Positions 1-6,426 of a DNA stretch of 9,362 nucleotides are shown here, one piece after another; position 1 is the first letter of the stretch; each line of letters begins with the position of its first letter. The DNA lies in the NCBI GenBank assembly GCA_016882185.1, contig VHCC01000027.1, positions 1 through 9,362 on the forward strand. Reading direction: 5' to 3'. The notes beneath the pieces were generated by a model. It saw only the letters and a list, made by a program, of their open reading frames with translations. It made no database searches and was not told where the DNA came from. A program made the translations under genes and the position numbers. This DNA is from Candidatus Pelagibacterales bacterium. GTDB taxonomy: Bacteria; Pseudomonadota; Alphaproteobacteria; Pelagibacterales; Pelagibacteraceae.

Positions 1-880
1 TAATTGCAGCAAATAAATTTTTAATTTGAAAGTCTCCTATTAGATTAACGCTAACATTATATATTTTATTTAAAAAATTAATTTTTATAATTTGCTGTCT
101 TTCTAAAAAATAATGTGAAATTAATTTAATTGTATTTCCCTTAGATCCAAAGGATAGAATTTTTATTTTTCTTTTATTACAAATTTTTTTTAATAATGAA
201 TATTGCGGAATATCTGTATCAATAATTGCAAACGAATTTTTCTTTAATAAGTTTTTAAAAAGATAAAGTTTAGCTTTTAAATAATTTTTTAAATTTTTAT
301 GATAATCTAGATGATCTTGTGTAAAATTAGTAAAAATTCCTGCATTAATATTAATATTATCTAATCGATGTTGATGAAGTCCATGACTAGATGCCTCTAA
401 ACATACATTTTCAATTCCATTTTTTTTCAAAAAACTTAATTCTTTATGAATTGTAATAGTATCGGGCGTCGTAAGGTAAGTCTTTTTAAATTTATTTTTA
501 TAATGAATACCAATCGTGCCAATTGCTGCTGAATTAATCTTAAGATTTTTTAAAATCTGATAATAAAAATTAGCAACAGAAGATTTTCCATTTGTCCCAG
601 TTACTGCAATTATATTTTTTGGTTTTTTTTTATATTTTATAGAACAAGCTTCTGCTAAAAATTTTCTCACATTATGAACCCTCAAATATCTTTGATTTTT
701 GATACTGCTACTTGTCACAACTGCAGAAGCACCATTAGCTATTGCCTCCGAGATAAAAGAATTTCCTGATTGTGTTAAGCCATCAATTGCAAAAAAAATA
801 TCATTTCTTTTTATTTTTTTTGAATTTATAGAGAAATTTCTATTTTGATATTTTGAAGATTTTATTTTTTTACTTAGCAT
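1..880 (-). CDS. murE: MurE, UDP-MurNAc-tripeptide ligase (N-terminal and central part; truncated by window edge)
   Basis: Cytoplasmic ATP-dependent ligase that adds the third amino acid (meso-diaminopimelate in most Gram-negatives) to UDP-MurNAc-L-Ala-D-Glu. About 293 residues are visible; the family is usually near 480-500, so the C-terminal part lies beyond position 1. Visible in order: an N-terminal Mur domain (residues 18-60, with KKIKRNDIFFAIDG), the ATP-binding P-loop GTNGKSS at 95-101, LTTPDT at 136-141, EASSHGL at 162-168, FTNFTQDHLDYH at 183-194, and Lys204 in the AKxxLF motif, the lysine expected to be carbamylated. The ATG at 880 overlaps the end of ftsI by 11 bp, which suggests translational coupling. 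A TTG lies three codons upstream and an in-frame TAG shortly before it, so the start is well bounded. The N-terminus is somewhat shorter than in E. coli MurE. The DAP-specificity motif is outside the window, so substrate choice is inferred. Confidence 0.93.
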   Translation of the reverse strand, partial: MLSKKIKSSKYQNRNFSINSKKIKRNDIFFAIDGLTQSGNSFISEAIANGASAVVTSSSIKNQRYLRVHNVRKFLAEACSIKYKKKPKNIIAVTGTNGKSSVANFYYQILKNLKINSAAIGTIGIHYKNKFKKTYLTTPDTITIHKELSFLKKNGIENVCLEASSHGLHQHRLDNININAGIFTNFTQDHLDYHKNLKNYLKAKLYLFKNLLKKNSFAIIDTDIPQYSLLKKICNKRKIKILSFGSKGNTIKLISHYFLERQQIIKINFLNKIYNVSVNLIGDFQIKNLFAAI

Positions 881-2570
881 TAAAAGCAATATTATAATTC
901 TTTGAAGCTAAAATAGGTCCAATTCTTTTTATAATAGTTCCTGCAGTAGGAACAGCATTCCACCCCGAGTCTGATCTATAAAGACCCTTACTTGGAATAA
1001 CTTTAGGTTCATCAATCATTACTAATAATAAATATTCTGGTTTTTCCTCTGGATATGCAGATACAAAAACAGTCATCACCTCTTTAGAGTAACCTTTTGA
1101 TGTTTTGGAGGCCTTAATAGCAGTTCCAGTTTTTCCAATAACCCCATAGCCGCCAATATCTGCTTTTTTGGCAGTCCCTTGCATAGGATCGTCTTTATCT
1201 ACTACTTTCCTAAGCATTTTTACCATTTTTTTACTTGTTTCCTCGCTAATAACTCTTTCTTTTTTTGTGTTTTGACCTTGTTTAACTAAAGTTGGATAAA
1301 TTTTGTATCCGCCATTTACTAAAGTTGCATAAGCAGAAGCCAATTGAATTGGGGTAGTGCTAACACCATGTCCATAAGAGGCCGTTGCTAAAGTACAATT
1401 ATCCCATTTCATTGGTAAAGATTTTCCCTTTTCTGGAAGTTCAATAGATGTTTTTTCAAATATACCTAGTTTAGTTAAAAAATTTTTATAATTTTCAATT
1501 CCAATCTTTTCTATTATTTTTATTGTTCCAATGTTTGATGATTTGACTAAAATTTCTGAAGTAGTTAGATCCCTTTTTAAATTTTTATCATGTTCATCAA
1601 TAGGCTGTGAAGTGCCGCAATTATAAACTTGTTTTTCAAGATTCTTAAATAATGTGTTTTCATCAATAAGTTTAAGCTCTAATGCATTTGCAATGGTAAA
1701 GGTTTTAAATACAGAGCCTAATTCATAAACACCAAGTGTAATCTTATTCAGATATTTCTCATCATTTACTAATGTTCTTCTATTAATATCAAAATCAGGT
1801 AGAGAAACTAATGAAAGTATTTCTCCTGAATTAACATTCATTAATAATGAAGCAGCCCCTTTTGCTGAATAATCTTCAATAGCTTTCTCCAAAGAATCTC
1901 TAATTTGCGATTGTATCAAAGTATCAAGTGAAATTTGGAATGAACTTTGTGAAAATTTATTATTTAAAATTTGATTATTAAAATAATTCTCAATTCCCGA
2001 AACTCCTTTATTATCTTCATCTGTTTGCCCTAATACATGACTAAATAAATTTCTTTGTGGATAAATTCTAACTTGCCTTCTACTTAATTCTATTGCGGGC
2101 TCTCCTAACATAATTGCCTTTTTATATTCAATATGATCAAGTTTTTTCTTAAGAACTAATCTTTTTTTATCTACACTCTCTCTTTGAATTTCATTAACGT
2201 TTAAACCTGGAAATTGAGACTTCAATTTAATTAGAAGTTCGGGTAAATTGTTTGTCTTATCAACTTTTAAAACAAGATCATAAATATCAATATTTTTTGC
2301 TATTAATAAATTTGCTCTATCATAAATATCTTTTCTTTGATTGTAATCTTTATCAATAATTGAGTCTTCAAAATTAATTTCATTACTTTTGTTTAAACCA
2401 AGATAAAAAAGTTTTAATAAAATTATCAAAAAAACTAAGAAAAATATTTTAAATACGAAATTTGCCCTTGTATTAAATAATGAATGACTATTATTTAGGC
2501 TTGTCTTATCTTCATCAACTAAATTTTGAAAATAAAAATTTTTTTGTAAATTATTAATTTTATTTTTCAT
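870..2570 (-). CDS. ftsI: FtsI (penicillin-binding protein 3), septal peptidoglycan transpeptidase
   Basis: Class B penicillin-binding protein that cross-links peptidoglycan at the division septum, working with FtsW and the FtsQLB complex. The protein has 566 residues, normal for the family. It has a short cytoplasmic N-terminus, one membrane anchor at about residues 36-57, a PBP dimerisation domain (about 70-200) and a transpeptidase domain (about 235-545). The three active-site motifs are intact: S286-V-F-K289 with the acyl-accepting serine, S344-S-N346, and K480-T-G482. No signal-peptidase site follows the anchor, as expected for a bitopic protein. The ATG at 2570 overlaps the 3' end of ftsL by 11 bp, and the stop overlaps the start of murE by 11 bp, which fits a tightly coupled dcw operon. 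A PBP2/MrdA identity is less likely because of the neighbours (ftsL, rsmH, murE) and the YELGSVFK motif. Confidence 0.97.
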   Translation of the reverse strand: MKNKINNLQKNFYFQNLVDEDKTSLNNSHSLFNTRANFVFKIFFLVFLIILLKLFYLGLNKSNEINFEDSIIDKDYNQRKDIYDRANLLIAKNIDIYDLVLKVDKTNNLPELLIKLKSQFPGLNVNEIQRESVDKKRLVLKKKLDHIEYKKAIMLGEPAIELSRRQVRIYPQRNLFSHVLGQTDEDNKGVSGIENYFNNQILNNKFSQSSFQISLDTLIQSQIRDSLEKAIEDYSAKGAASLLMNVNSGEILSLVSLPDFDINRRTLVNDEKYLNKITLGVYELGSVFKTFTIANALELKLIDENTLFKNLEKQVYNCGTSQPIDEHDKNLKRDLTTSEILVKSSNIGTIKIIEKIGIENYKNFLTKLGIFEKTSIELPEKGKSLPMKWDNCTLATASYGHGVSTTPIQLASAYATLVNGGYKIYPTLVKQGQNTKKERVISEETSKKMVKMLRKVVDKDDPMQGTAKKADIGGYGVIGKTGTAIKASKTSKGYSKEVMTVFVSAYPEEKPEYLLLVMIDEPKVIPSKGLYRSDSGWNAVPTAGTIIKRIGPILASKNYNIAFNAK

Positions 2571-2829
2571 TTAAATACCTAAAATTATTTTTATCCATTT
2601 CGATATAGTCTTGAGATAAGTGCAATTTAGCTAACTTTTTTACTCTTTCTGGGGAAGCGAGATAATTATTCTCTAATTTTTCATTCTTTAATTTTTCAAC
2701 CAAATCTGCCTGCTCTTGCTTTAATTTTAATATTTCCTTTTCAATATCTCGGGTTTTATTCTTCATATAAGAAACGCAAACTGTTCCAAAAATAACAATA
2801 AATAATATTAGCCCTATTTTTTTACGCAT
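2560..2829 (-). CDS. ftsL: FtsL-like cell division protein
   Basis: Small bitopic division protein. FtsL forms a coiled-coil complex with FtsB and FtsQ and helps activate FtsWI. From the ATG at 2829 the product is 89 residues: a positively charged start (MRKK), one membrane helix at about residues 4-22, then a charged, heptad-like helix (about 25-55, rich in K/E/L) and a short C-terminal tail. FtsL is poorly conserved, so the call rests on size, topology and the rsmH-ftsL-ftsI order. The frame can be opened further to a TTG at 2862, but the ATG at 2829 is preferred: a purine-rich Shine-Dalgarno sequence (GGAAGAAG, minus strand 2843-2836) sits 6 nt upstream, and the shorter form begins right before the membrane helix. 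With this start the overlap with the end of rsmH is 8 bp (ATGCGTAA), typical of translational coupling. Confidence 0.85.
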   Translation of the reverse strand: MRKKIGLILFIVIFGTVCVSYMKNKTRDIEKEILKLKQEQADLVEKLKNEKLENNYLASPERVKKLAKLHLSQDYIEMDKNNFRYLNEK

Positions 2830-3844
2830 ATATTGCTTCTTCCAGCTGAAAATATTTTTCAAGATTTAAAGAAGATCTTTTAAATTCAAATGAATTATCT
2901 TTGATTTTTATTGCATAACGCAATTTTGCAGACCGTGCTCTATTATTTTTTTTTACCTCTTTTTCAGATGCAACAACAGGTTTTCTACTTACAATATTTA
3001 ATATATTAAAATTTTCATTTTTGTTATTTTCAGGCAAATACCTAGAGGTTCCCTTTTTTTTATTTGAAAAAAAATCAAAGACTTTTTTAACTATTTTGTC
3101 CTCTAAAGAATGAAAAGTAATAACAATAATCTTTCCATCAATAGATAAATTTTTTATGCCAAAAATCAAACCCTCGTAAAGCTCGGTTAATTCTTTGTTA
3201 ACAATCATTCTAATTGACTGAAATATTTTTGCACAAGAGTCGACTTTATTATATTTATTATTTTTATATCTTTTTGCTCTCAAAATAATCTCTACCAATT
3301 CTTGCGTTGACGTTATTTCTTTATCTTGCCGTTTTTGCACTATCAATTTTGCTATTAATCCTGAATCCCTATCTTCCCCAAATAAATTAAAAATATTTTT
3401 TAAATTTTTTTGATCAAGTTTATTTACAATATCATGTGCTGAAATATTATTTTTTCCCATAGTCATTTTTAATAGTCCATCTTGTCGATAAGAAAAGCCT
3501 CTTTCAGGATTATCAATTTGAAAAGAAGAAAGACCAAGATCAAAAATTATAGCAACAGGAGTTTTTTGAAAATTTCTTTCAATTAAAATATTTTGTAAAT
3601 TACTAAATTTATCATTAATAAATTCAAACCTTTTATTGTACTGTTTGCTTATTTCTTTGGAAAATGACTCTACAAAATTATCTCGATCTAGAGATAGAAC
3701 TTTTGTATTTTTTTTAGATAATATTTTTTTTGTAATCCCACCTCCACCAAAGGTGCAATCAACGTATAATCCTGATTTATATGGAGTTAATATTCTATCA
3801 ATTTCTTCCGACATCACTGGAATGTGATTAAATTCCAGTGACAT
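2822..3844 (-). CDS. rsmH: RsmH (MraW), 16S rRNA m4C1402 N4-methyltransferase
   Basis: SAM-dependent methyltransferase that N4-methylates C1402 of 16S rRNA in the ribosomal P site. It acts in the cytoplasm and is a standard dcw gene next to ftsL. At 340 residues the length is normal. Family motifs seen: HIPVM at 7-11, the SAM-binding loop TFGGGG at 31-36, DLGLSSFQID at 102-111, ITFHSLEDKIVK at 243-254 and NNRARSAKLR at 300-309. One family signature is altered: the usual GFSFRxDGPLDMRM appears as GFSYRQDGLLKMTM (116-129), losing the proline and the second aspartate. The rest of the fold looks intact and there is no frameshift. The ATG at 3844 places HIPVM at the normal distance from the start. 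It lies 27 bp after ftsZ, and its stop overlaps the ftsL ATG by 8 bp. Confidence 0.96.
   Translation of the reverse strand: MSLEFNHIPVMSEEIDRILTPYKSGLYVDCTFGGGGITKKILSKKNTKVLSLDRDNFVESFSKEISKQYNKRFEFINDKFSNLQNILIERNFQKTPVAIIFDLGLSSFQIDNPERGFSYRQDGLLKMTMGKNNISAHDIVNKLDQKNLKNIFNLFGEDRDSGLIAKLIVQKRQDKEITSTQELVEIILRAKRYKNNKYNKVDSCAKIFQSIRMIVNKELTELYEGLIFGIKNLSIDGKIIVITFHSLEDKIVKKVFDFFSNKKKGTSRYLPENNKNENFNILNIVSRKPVVASEKEVKKNNRARSAKLRYAIKIKDNSFEFKRSSLNLEKYFQLEEAIYA
2836..2843 (-). promoter_or_regulatory. Ribosome binding site deciding the ftsL start
   Basis: The minus strand reads GGAAGAAG here, 6 nt before the ATG at 2829 and inside the 3' end of rsmH. Most genes in the window have no visible Shine-Dalgarno sequence, so its presence favours this ATG over the upstream TTG at 2862. 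Confidence 0.55.
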
Positions 3845-3871
3845 AAGAAGAAATTTTTCTTTAATTGATCT

Positions 3872-5329
3872 CTAATTAGTTTGACGTCTTAAAAAGGCAG
3901 GAATTTCAAGATCTACTTTTTCTTCATCGGTAAGATCATGTCCTAAATCTTTAAAAAACTGTGATGAGCTTTCTTTGTTACTAGAAATATCTTTCAAGCT
4001 TTCATCTTCAGAAAATAATTTTGGAAAGGACGCTACCTCTTCAACAATTTGTGTATTTTCTTTTTGACTCAATACACTTAAATCTTCAGAAGAAATTTTT
4101 TGTTCTTGAGAAAGATTTGAATTCACAACCTCTTCTTGAACACTCATGTGATTTAATGTTTGATTATTTACTTCATTAACATGTGAAGTTTCTTGAAACA
4201 TATCAAGTGCTGTCGCCCCATTAGTCATCGCCTGAGGTGCTGACTGAGTTACATAATTTGGAACAAAGGACTGATTTGGTCTATTGTAAATAGTGCTATA
4301 TCCGTTGTTTCTATTATTAATATGTCTCATCATGCTAACTACAGGCTTATTATTTATGGCAGCTTCGCCACCTAAACCAGTTGCAACAATAGAGACTCTC
4401 ATTTTTCCACCTAAAGACTCTTCAAATGTGGAACCAACTAAAATTTCAGCTGAAGGATCAACTTCTGCTCTAATTTTATTTGCCGCTTCATCTACTTCAA
4501 ATAGAGTAATATCATTGCCGCCAGTGATGTTTATCAAAAGACCTTTAGCTCCTTTTAATGAGTAGTCATCAATCAAAGGATTAGATAAAGCTGCCTCAGC
4601 AGACATCACCGCTCTTTTATCTCCTTCTGCTTCTCCAGTACCCATCATAGCTTTGCCCATGCCCTTCATTACTGTCTCTATATCGGCAAAATCTAAATTA
4701 ATAAGACCCGGCTTAACAATTAAATCTGTTACCCCTCTTACTCCCTGCATTAAAACATTATCAGCCATCTTAAATGCTTGTGGAAAAGTTGTCTTTTCAT
4801 TAGCAACTTTAAATAAATTTTGGTTAGGAATTATAATACTTGTATCAACATATTTTTTTAATTCTTCCAAACCTCTTTCAGCAACTTTTAATCTTCCAGG
4901 TCCTTCAAAAATAAAAGGCTTTGTAACAACAGCTACTGTTAATAAATTTAAATCTTTAGCTGCACGTGCAATAACAGGTGCTGCTCCTGTTCCTGTACCG
5001 CCACCCATACCAGCAGTGATAAAAACCATGTTTGCGCCTTGTAAAAGATTTATTAATTCATTTAAAGTTTCTTCAGCTGCAGCTTGTCCAATATCTGATT
5101 TTGCTCCGGCGCCAAGACCTCTTGTTAAGTTTGTTCCAAGTTGAATTTTGCATCCAGCTTTATTAAATTTTAGAGCTTGTGCATCAGTATTTGCTGCTAC
5201 AAACTCAACTCCTTGAATTCCGTAATCGATCATATTATTAATAGCATTGCCACCTGCTCCTCCAACACCTAAAACAACTATTCTAGGTTTTAACTCTCTC
5301 AATTCTGGTACGTTTATTTTTATTGCCAT
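3872..5329 (-). CDS. ftsZ: FtsZ, tubulin-like cell division GTPase
   Basis: Polymerises with GTP into the Z-ring at midcell and recruits the divisome. The protein has 485 residues. Nucleotide-binding elements: GVGGAGGNAINNM at 21-33, the tubulin signature GGGTGTGA at 109-116 and NTDAQAL at 47-53. The T7 synergy loop NLDFADI at 211-217 holds the catalytic acidic residues. A variable, Ser/Asn/Glu-rich linker spans about 325-468, and the conserved C-terminal peptide DLEIPAFLRRQ at 473-483 is the alphaproteobacterial type that binds membrane tethers such as FtsA. The start is firm: MAIKINVPELRELKPRI is the usual alphaproteobacterial N-terminus and a strong Shine-Dalgarno sequence precedes the ATG. 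The location is unusual: 31 bp behind mraZ and 27 bp ahead of rsmH, not at the end of the dcw cluster after ftsA. Confidence 0.98.
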   Translation of the reverse strand: MAIKINVPELRELKPRIVVLGVGGAGGNAINNMIDYGIQGVEFVAANTDAQALKFNKAGCKIQLGTNLTRGLGAGAKSDIGQAAAEETLNELINLLQGANMVFITAGMGGGTGTGAAPVIARAAKDLNLLTVAVVTKPFIFEGPGRLKVAERGLEELKKYVDTSIIIPNQNLFKVANEKTTFPQAFKMADNVLMQGVRGVTDLIVKPGLINLDFADIETVMKGMGKAMMGTGEAEGDKRAVMSAEAALSNPLIDDYSLKGAKGLLINITGGNDITLFEVDEAANKIRAEVDPSAEILVGSTFEESLGGKMRVSIVATGLGGEAAINNKPVVSMMRHINNRNNGYSTIYNRPNQSFVPNYVTQSAPQAMTNGATALDMFQETSHVNEVNNQTLNHMSVQEEVVNSNLSQEQKISSEDLSVLSQKENTQIVEEVASFPKLFSEDESLKDISSNKESSSQFFKDLGHDLTDEEKVDLEIPAFLRRQTN

Positions 5330-5333
5330 TTAT

Positions 5334-5341
5334 TTCTCCCT
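5334..5341 (-). promoter_or_regulatory. Strong ribosome binding site of ftsZ
   Basis: The minus strand reads AGGGAGAA just upstream of the ftsZ ATG at 5329, in the 31-bp gap behind mraZ. It is the best Shine-Dalgarno match in the window, consistent with a need for high FtsZ levels. Confidence 0.7.
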
Positions 5342-5360
5342 TTATTGTTATTTATTTTCA

Positions 5361-5801
5361 TTATGACCATTTTAAATCTGATCTTAATGTCTTAGCTTTT
5401 TTTCTTGCCTCGTTTCTAAATTTTGAGAACTTTTGAGGTTCCCACATTTGAAATGTTTTTCCTTGTCCTACAAAGACAACCGTTTCTTTAATTCCAGAAT
5501 GATCTAAAAGTTTTTTTGGGAGAACCACTCTTCCATCAGAGTCAAAATTTAATTGAAAACTGTCTGCAAGAATTGAGGTTGCAAATGTATCTCTATTTTC
5601 TTCAAATGGACTAAGGCTATCGATGCTATCGCTTAATTTTTCAATTCTGCTTTGAGGGCAAAATTCAATTGATGAATTTGTAAATGAAGGGTAACAAACA
5701 ACACTGTTATATCCTAAGGATGATAAATGAGCTCTAAAACTAGCTGGCACAGATACTCTGCCTTTCTTGTCTAATTTGTTTTCGTAAGTAGATATGAACA
5801 T
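5361..5801 (-). CDS. mraZ: MraZ, dcw-cluster transcriptional regulator
   Basis: DNA-binding protein of the MraZ/AbrB-like fold. Family members form ring-shaped oligomers, bind repeats upstream of their own gene and, in E. coli, repress the dcw cluster. The protein has 146 residues, normal for MraZ. The two tandem MraZ repeats are visible, each with its DxxxR motif: D11-K-K-G-R15 followed by VSVPASFR, and D87-S-D-G-R91 followed by VVLPKKL. The ATG at 5801 gives the usual MFxxxxENKLDKKGR start. No Shine-Dalgarno sequence is visible; the start follows an A/T tract. It is the first gene of the cluster and lies 31 bp ahead of ftsZ, so autoregulation would directly control ftsZ if the two are co-transcribed. 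Confidence 0.96.
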   Translation of the reverse strand: MFISTYENKLDKKGRVSVPASFRAHLSSLGYNSVVCYPSFTNSSIEFCPQSRIEKLSDSIDSLSPFEENRDTFATSILADSFQLNFDSDGRVVLPKKLLDHSGIKETVVFVGQGKTFQMWEPQKFSKFRNEARKKAKTLRSDLKWS

Positions 5802-5865
5802 TTGTTTTTTTTAAAAAAAAATTCCCACTAAATTTATTCATAAAATAGTTAATATTTATCATTTA

Positions 5866-5890
5866 TGGGTTATTATGGGATAACATGGTA
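5866..5890 (+). promoter_or_regulatory. Candidate MraZ operator: three TGGGN-like direct repeats
   Basis: The plus strand carries TGGGT (5866-5870), TGGGA (5876-5880) and a degenerate TGGTA (5886-5890), each separated by exactly 5 bases. E. coli MraZ is known to bind TGGGN direct repeats with 5-nt spacers upstream of mraZ, so the match in sequence, spacing and place is good. Here the repeats lie on the strand opposite to mraZ, about 65-90 bp before its start, overlapping the likely promoter. Repressor binding there would block polymerase. The orientation caveat and the imperfect third repeat limit confidence. Confidence 0.55.
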
Positions 5891-5906
5891 TATAATAGTA
5901 AGTCAA
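5872..5906 (-). promoter_or_regulatory. Possible mraZ (dcw) promoter
   Basis: On the minus strand a good -35 (TTGACT, 5906-5901) is followed by two imperfect -10 choices: TATCCC behind a TGn extension at an 18-nt spacer (5882-5877), or CATAAT (5877-5872) at a spacer that is too long. Either would place the start in the TGGGN repeats, some 70-80 nt before mraZ. The exact start cannot be settled from sequence. Confidence 0.3.
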
Positions 5907-5946
5907 TGGAGAAATGTTTAAAAAATACAATTAATTAAATATTTTT

Positions 5947-5961
5947 GTTCTTATTTTGTTC
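5947..5961 (+). promoter_or_regulatory. Candidate LexA (SOS) box, GTTC-N7-GTTC
   Basis: GTTC at 5947-5950 and GTTC at 5958-5961 are separated by exactly 7 bases and embedded in a longer 9-nt direct repeat (ttttgttct, 5943-5951 and 5954-5962). The alphaproteobacterial LexA operator is a direct repeat of this form. It lies about 146 bp upstream of mraZ and about 40 bp upstream of the possible -35. One hit in AT-rich DNA could be chance, and whether this organism has LexA is not visible here. Confidence 0.35.
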
Positions 5962-6024
5962 TAATAAAAATTATTAAATATTAATTAAAATAATTAGATA
6001 AAATTTTAGAGAAAATTAGATAAT

Positions 6025-6388
6025 TGCCAGTTAGTCTGTAAGCTGGGTTCTGTCATTGAAAATGGTAATTTATCTAGGTCTACTGTCACCAATAGACTCG
6101 AGCAACCAACCCAAGCAACTCACCCAAGATTAGGCTAGATTTAAATAAATTTAAATCATGTTACTTCTATTTGGTCTTGCTCCCAGTGGGGTTTTCCATG
6201 CGGTTTTTGTTACCAAAAACCCGGTGCGCTCTTACCACACCTTTTCACCCTTGCCTTGATAAGGCGGTTTATTTTCTGTGGCACTATCCCTGAGGTTACC
6301 CTCGCCAGCTATTAGCTGGCACTGTTATCTTGTGGAGCCCAGACTTTCCTCTTTGAAAATATCAAAGCTACCATTCAACTAACTGGCA
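6025..6388 (-). ncRNA. rnpB: RNase P RNA (type A)
   Basis: Catalytic RNA of ribonuclease P, which with the RnpA protein removes tRNA 5' leaders. The ends are fixed by helix P1: the 5' TGCCAGTTAGT (minus strand from 6388) pairs perfectly with the 3' ACTAACTGGCA (ending at 6025), giving about 364 nt. Conserved core blocks read on the minus strand are GAGGAAAGTCTGGGCTCC near the 5' end, GGTAAGAGCGCACCGG (P10-P11 region), GGGAGCAAGACCAAATAG, GGGTGAGTTGCTTG (likely the GGU motif that pairs with tRNA CCA), and ACAGAACCCAGCTTAC near the 3' end. Helix P4 has CTGGG (6342-6338) against CCCAG (6047-6043); the usual pairing is CCGGG with CCCGG, so a C-G pair is replaced by U-A on both sides, evidence of a functional fold. 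An A/T-only hairpin (GATTTAAA/TTTAAATC) fills a peripheral helix. Confidence 0.96.
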
Positions 6389-6396
6389 TTAAAAAT

Positions 6397-6423
6397 ATTA
6401 TATGAGAATAAACTTAAATTCAA
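6397..6423 (-). promoter_or_regulatory. Probable rnpB promoter
   Basis: On the minus strand a consensus -10 (TATAAT, 6402-6397) lies 8 nt before the mature 5' end of rnpB. TTGAAT (6423-6418) is a -35 candidate at a short 15-nt spacer. The element sits in the 38-bp gap just after the amidase stop codon, so rnpB probably has its own start and needs no 5' leader processing. Confidence 0.6.
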
Positions 6424-6426
6424 CTA

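Larger units (their letters stand above)
5802..6024. other. mraZ upstream control region (intergenic, no gene seen)
   Basis: This 223-bp stretch between the 3' end of rnpB and mraZ has no credible ORF. Besides the separately listed promoter, TGGGN repeats and GTTC repeat, it holds a T8A9 tract (5805-5821), a lone TGGGA on the mraZ-sense strand (plus-strand 5823-5827), a 10-nt direct repeat aattagataa (5992-6001 and 6014-6023), and an A/T-only stem-loop (5969-5975 with 5989-5995, 13-nt loop) followed on the minus strand by a short U tract. The stem-loop is the only terminator-like structure for rnpB and is weak. Confidence 0.6.

Noticed and set aside
2830..2862. Extended ftsL start at the TTG at 2862
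   Set aside because: It would add 11 residues inside rsmH from a rare start codon, while the ATG at 2829 has a good Shine-Dalgarno sequence and an 8-bp overlap.
3636..3827. A 63-codon open frame on the plus strand
   Set aside because: Antisense shadow of the 5' part of rsmH; the Pro run is the complement of the Gly-rich SAM loop.
4293..4565. A 90-codon open frame on the plus strand
   Set aside because: Antisense shadow of ftsZ; its hydrophobic start is the complement of FtsZ linker codons.
4653..5144. A 163-codon open frame on the plus strand
   Set aside because: It lies antisense within ftsZ and mirrors its conserved codons (low-complexity Ala/Pro/Val product). No ribosome binding site or domain supports it.
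5992..6023. 10-nt direct repeat aattagataa as an attachment site or CRISPR remnant
   Set aside because: Two short A/T-only copies 22 bp apart are expected by chance in this composition; no integrase, spacer or further copy is present.
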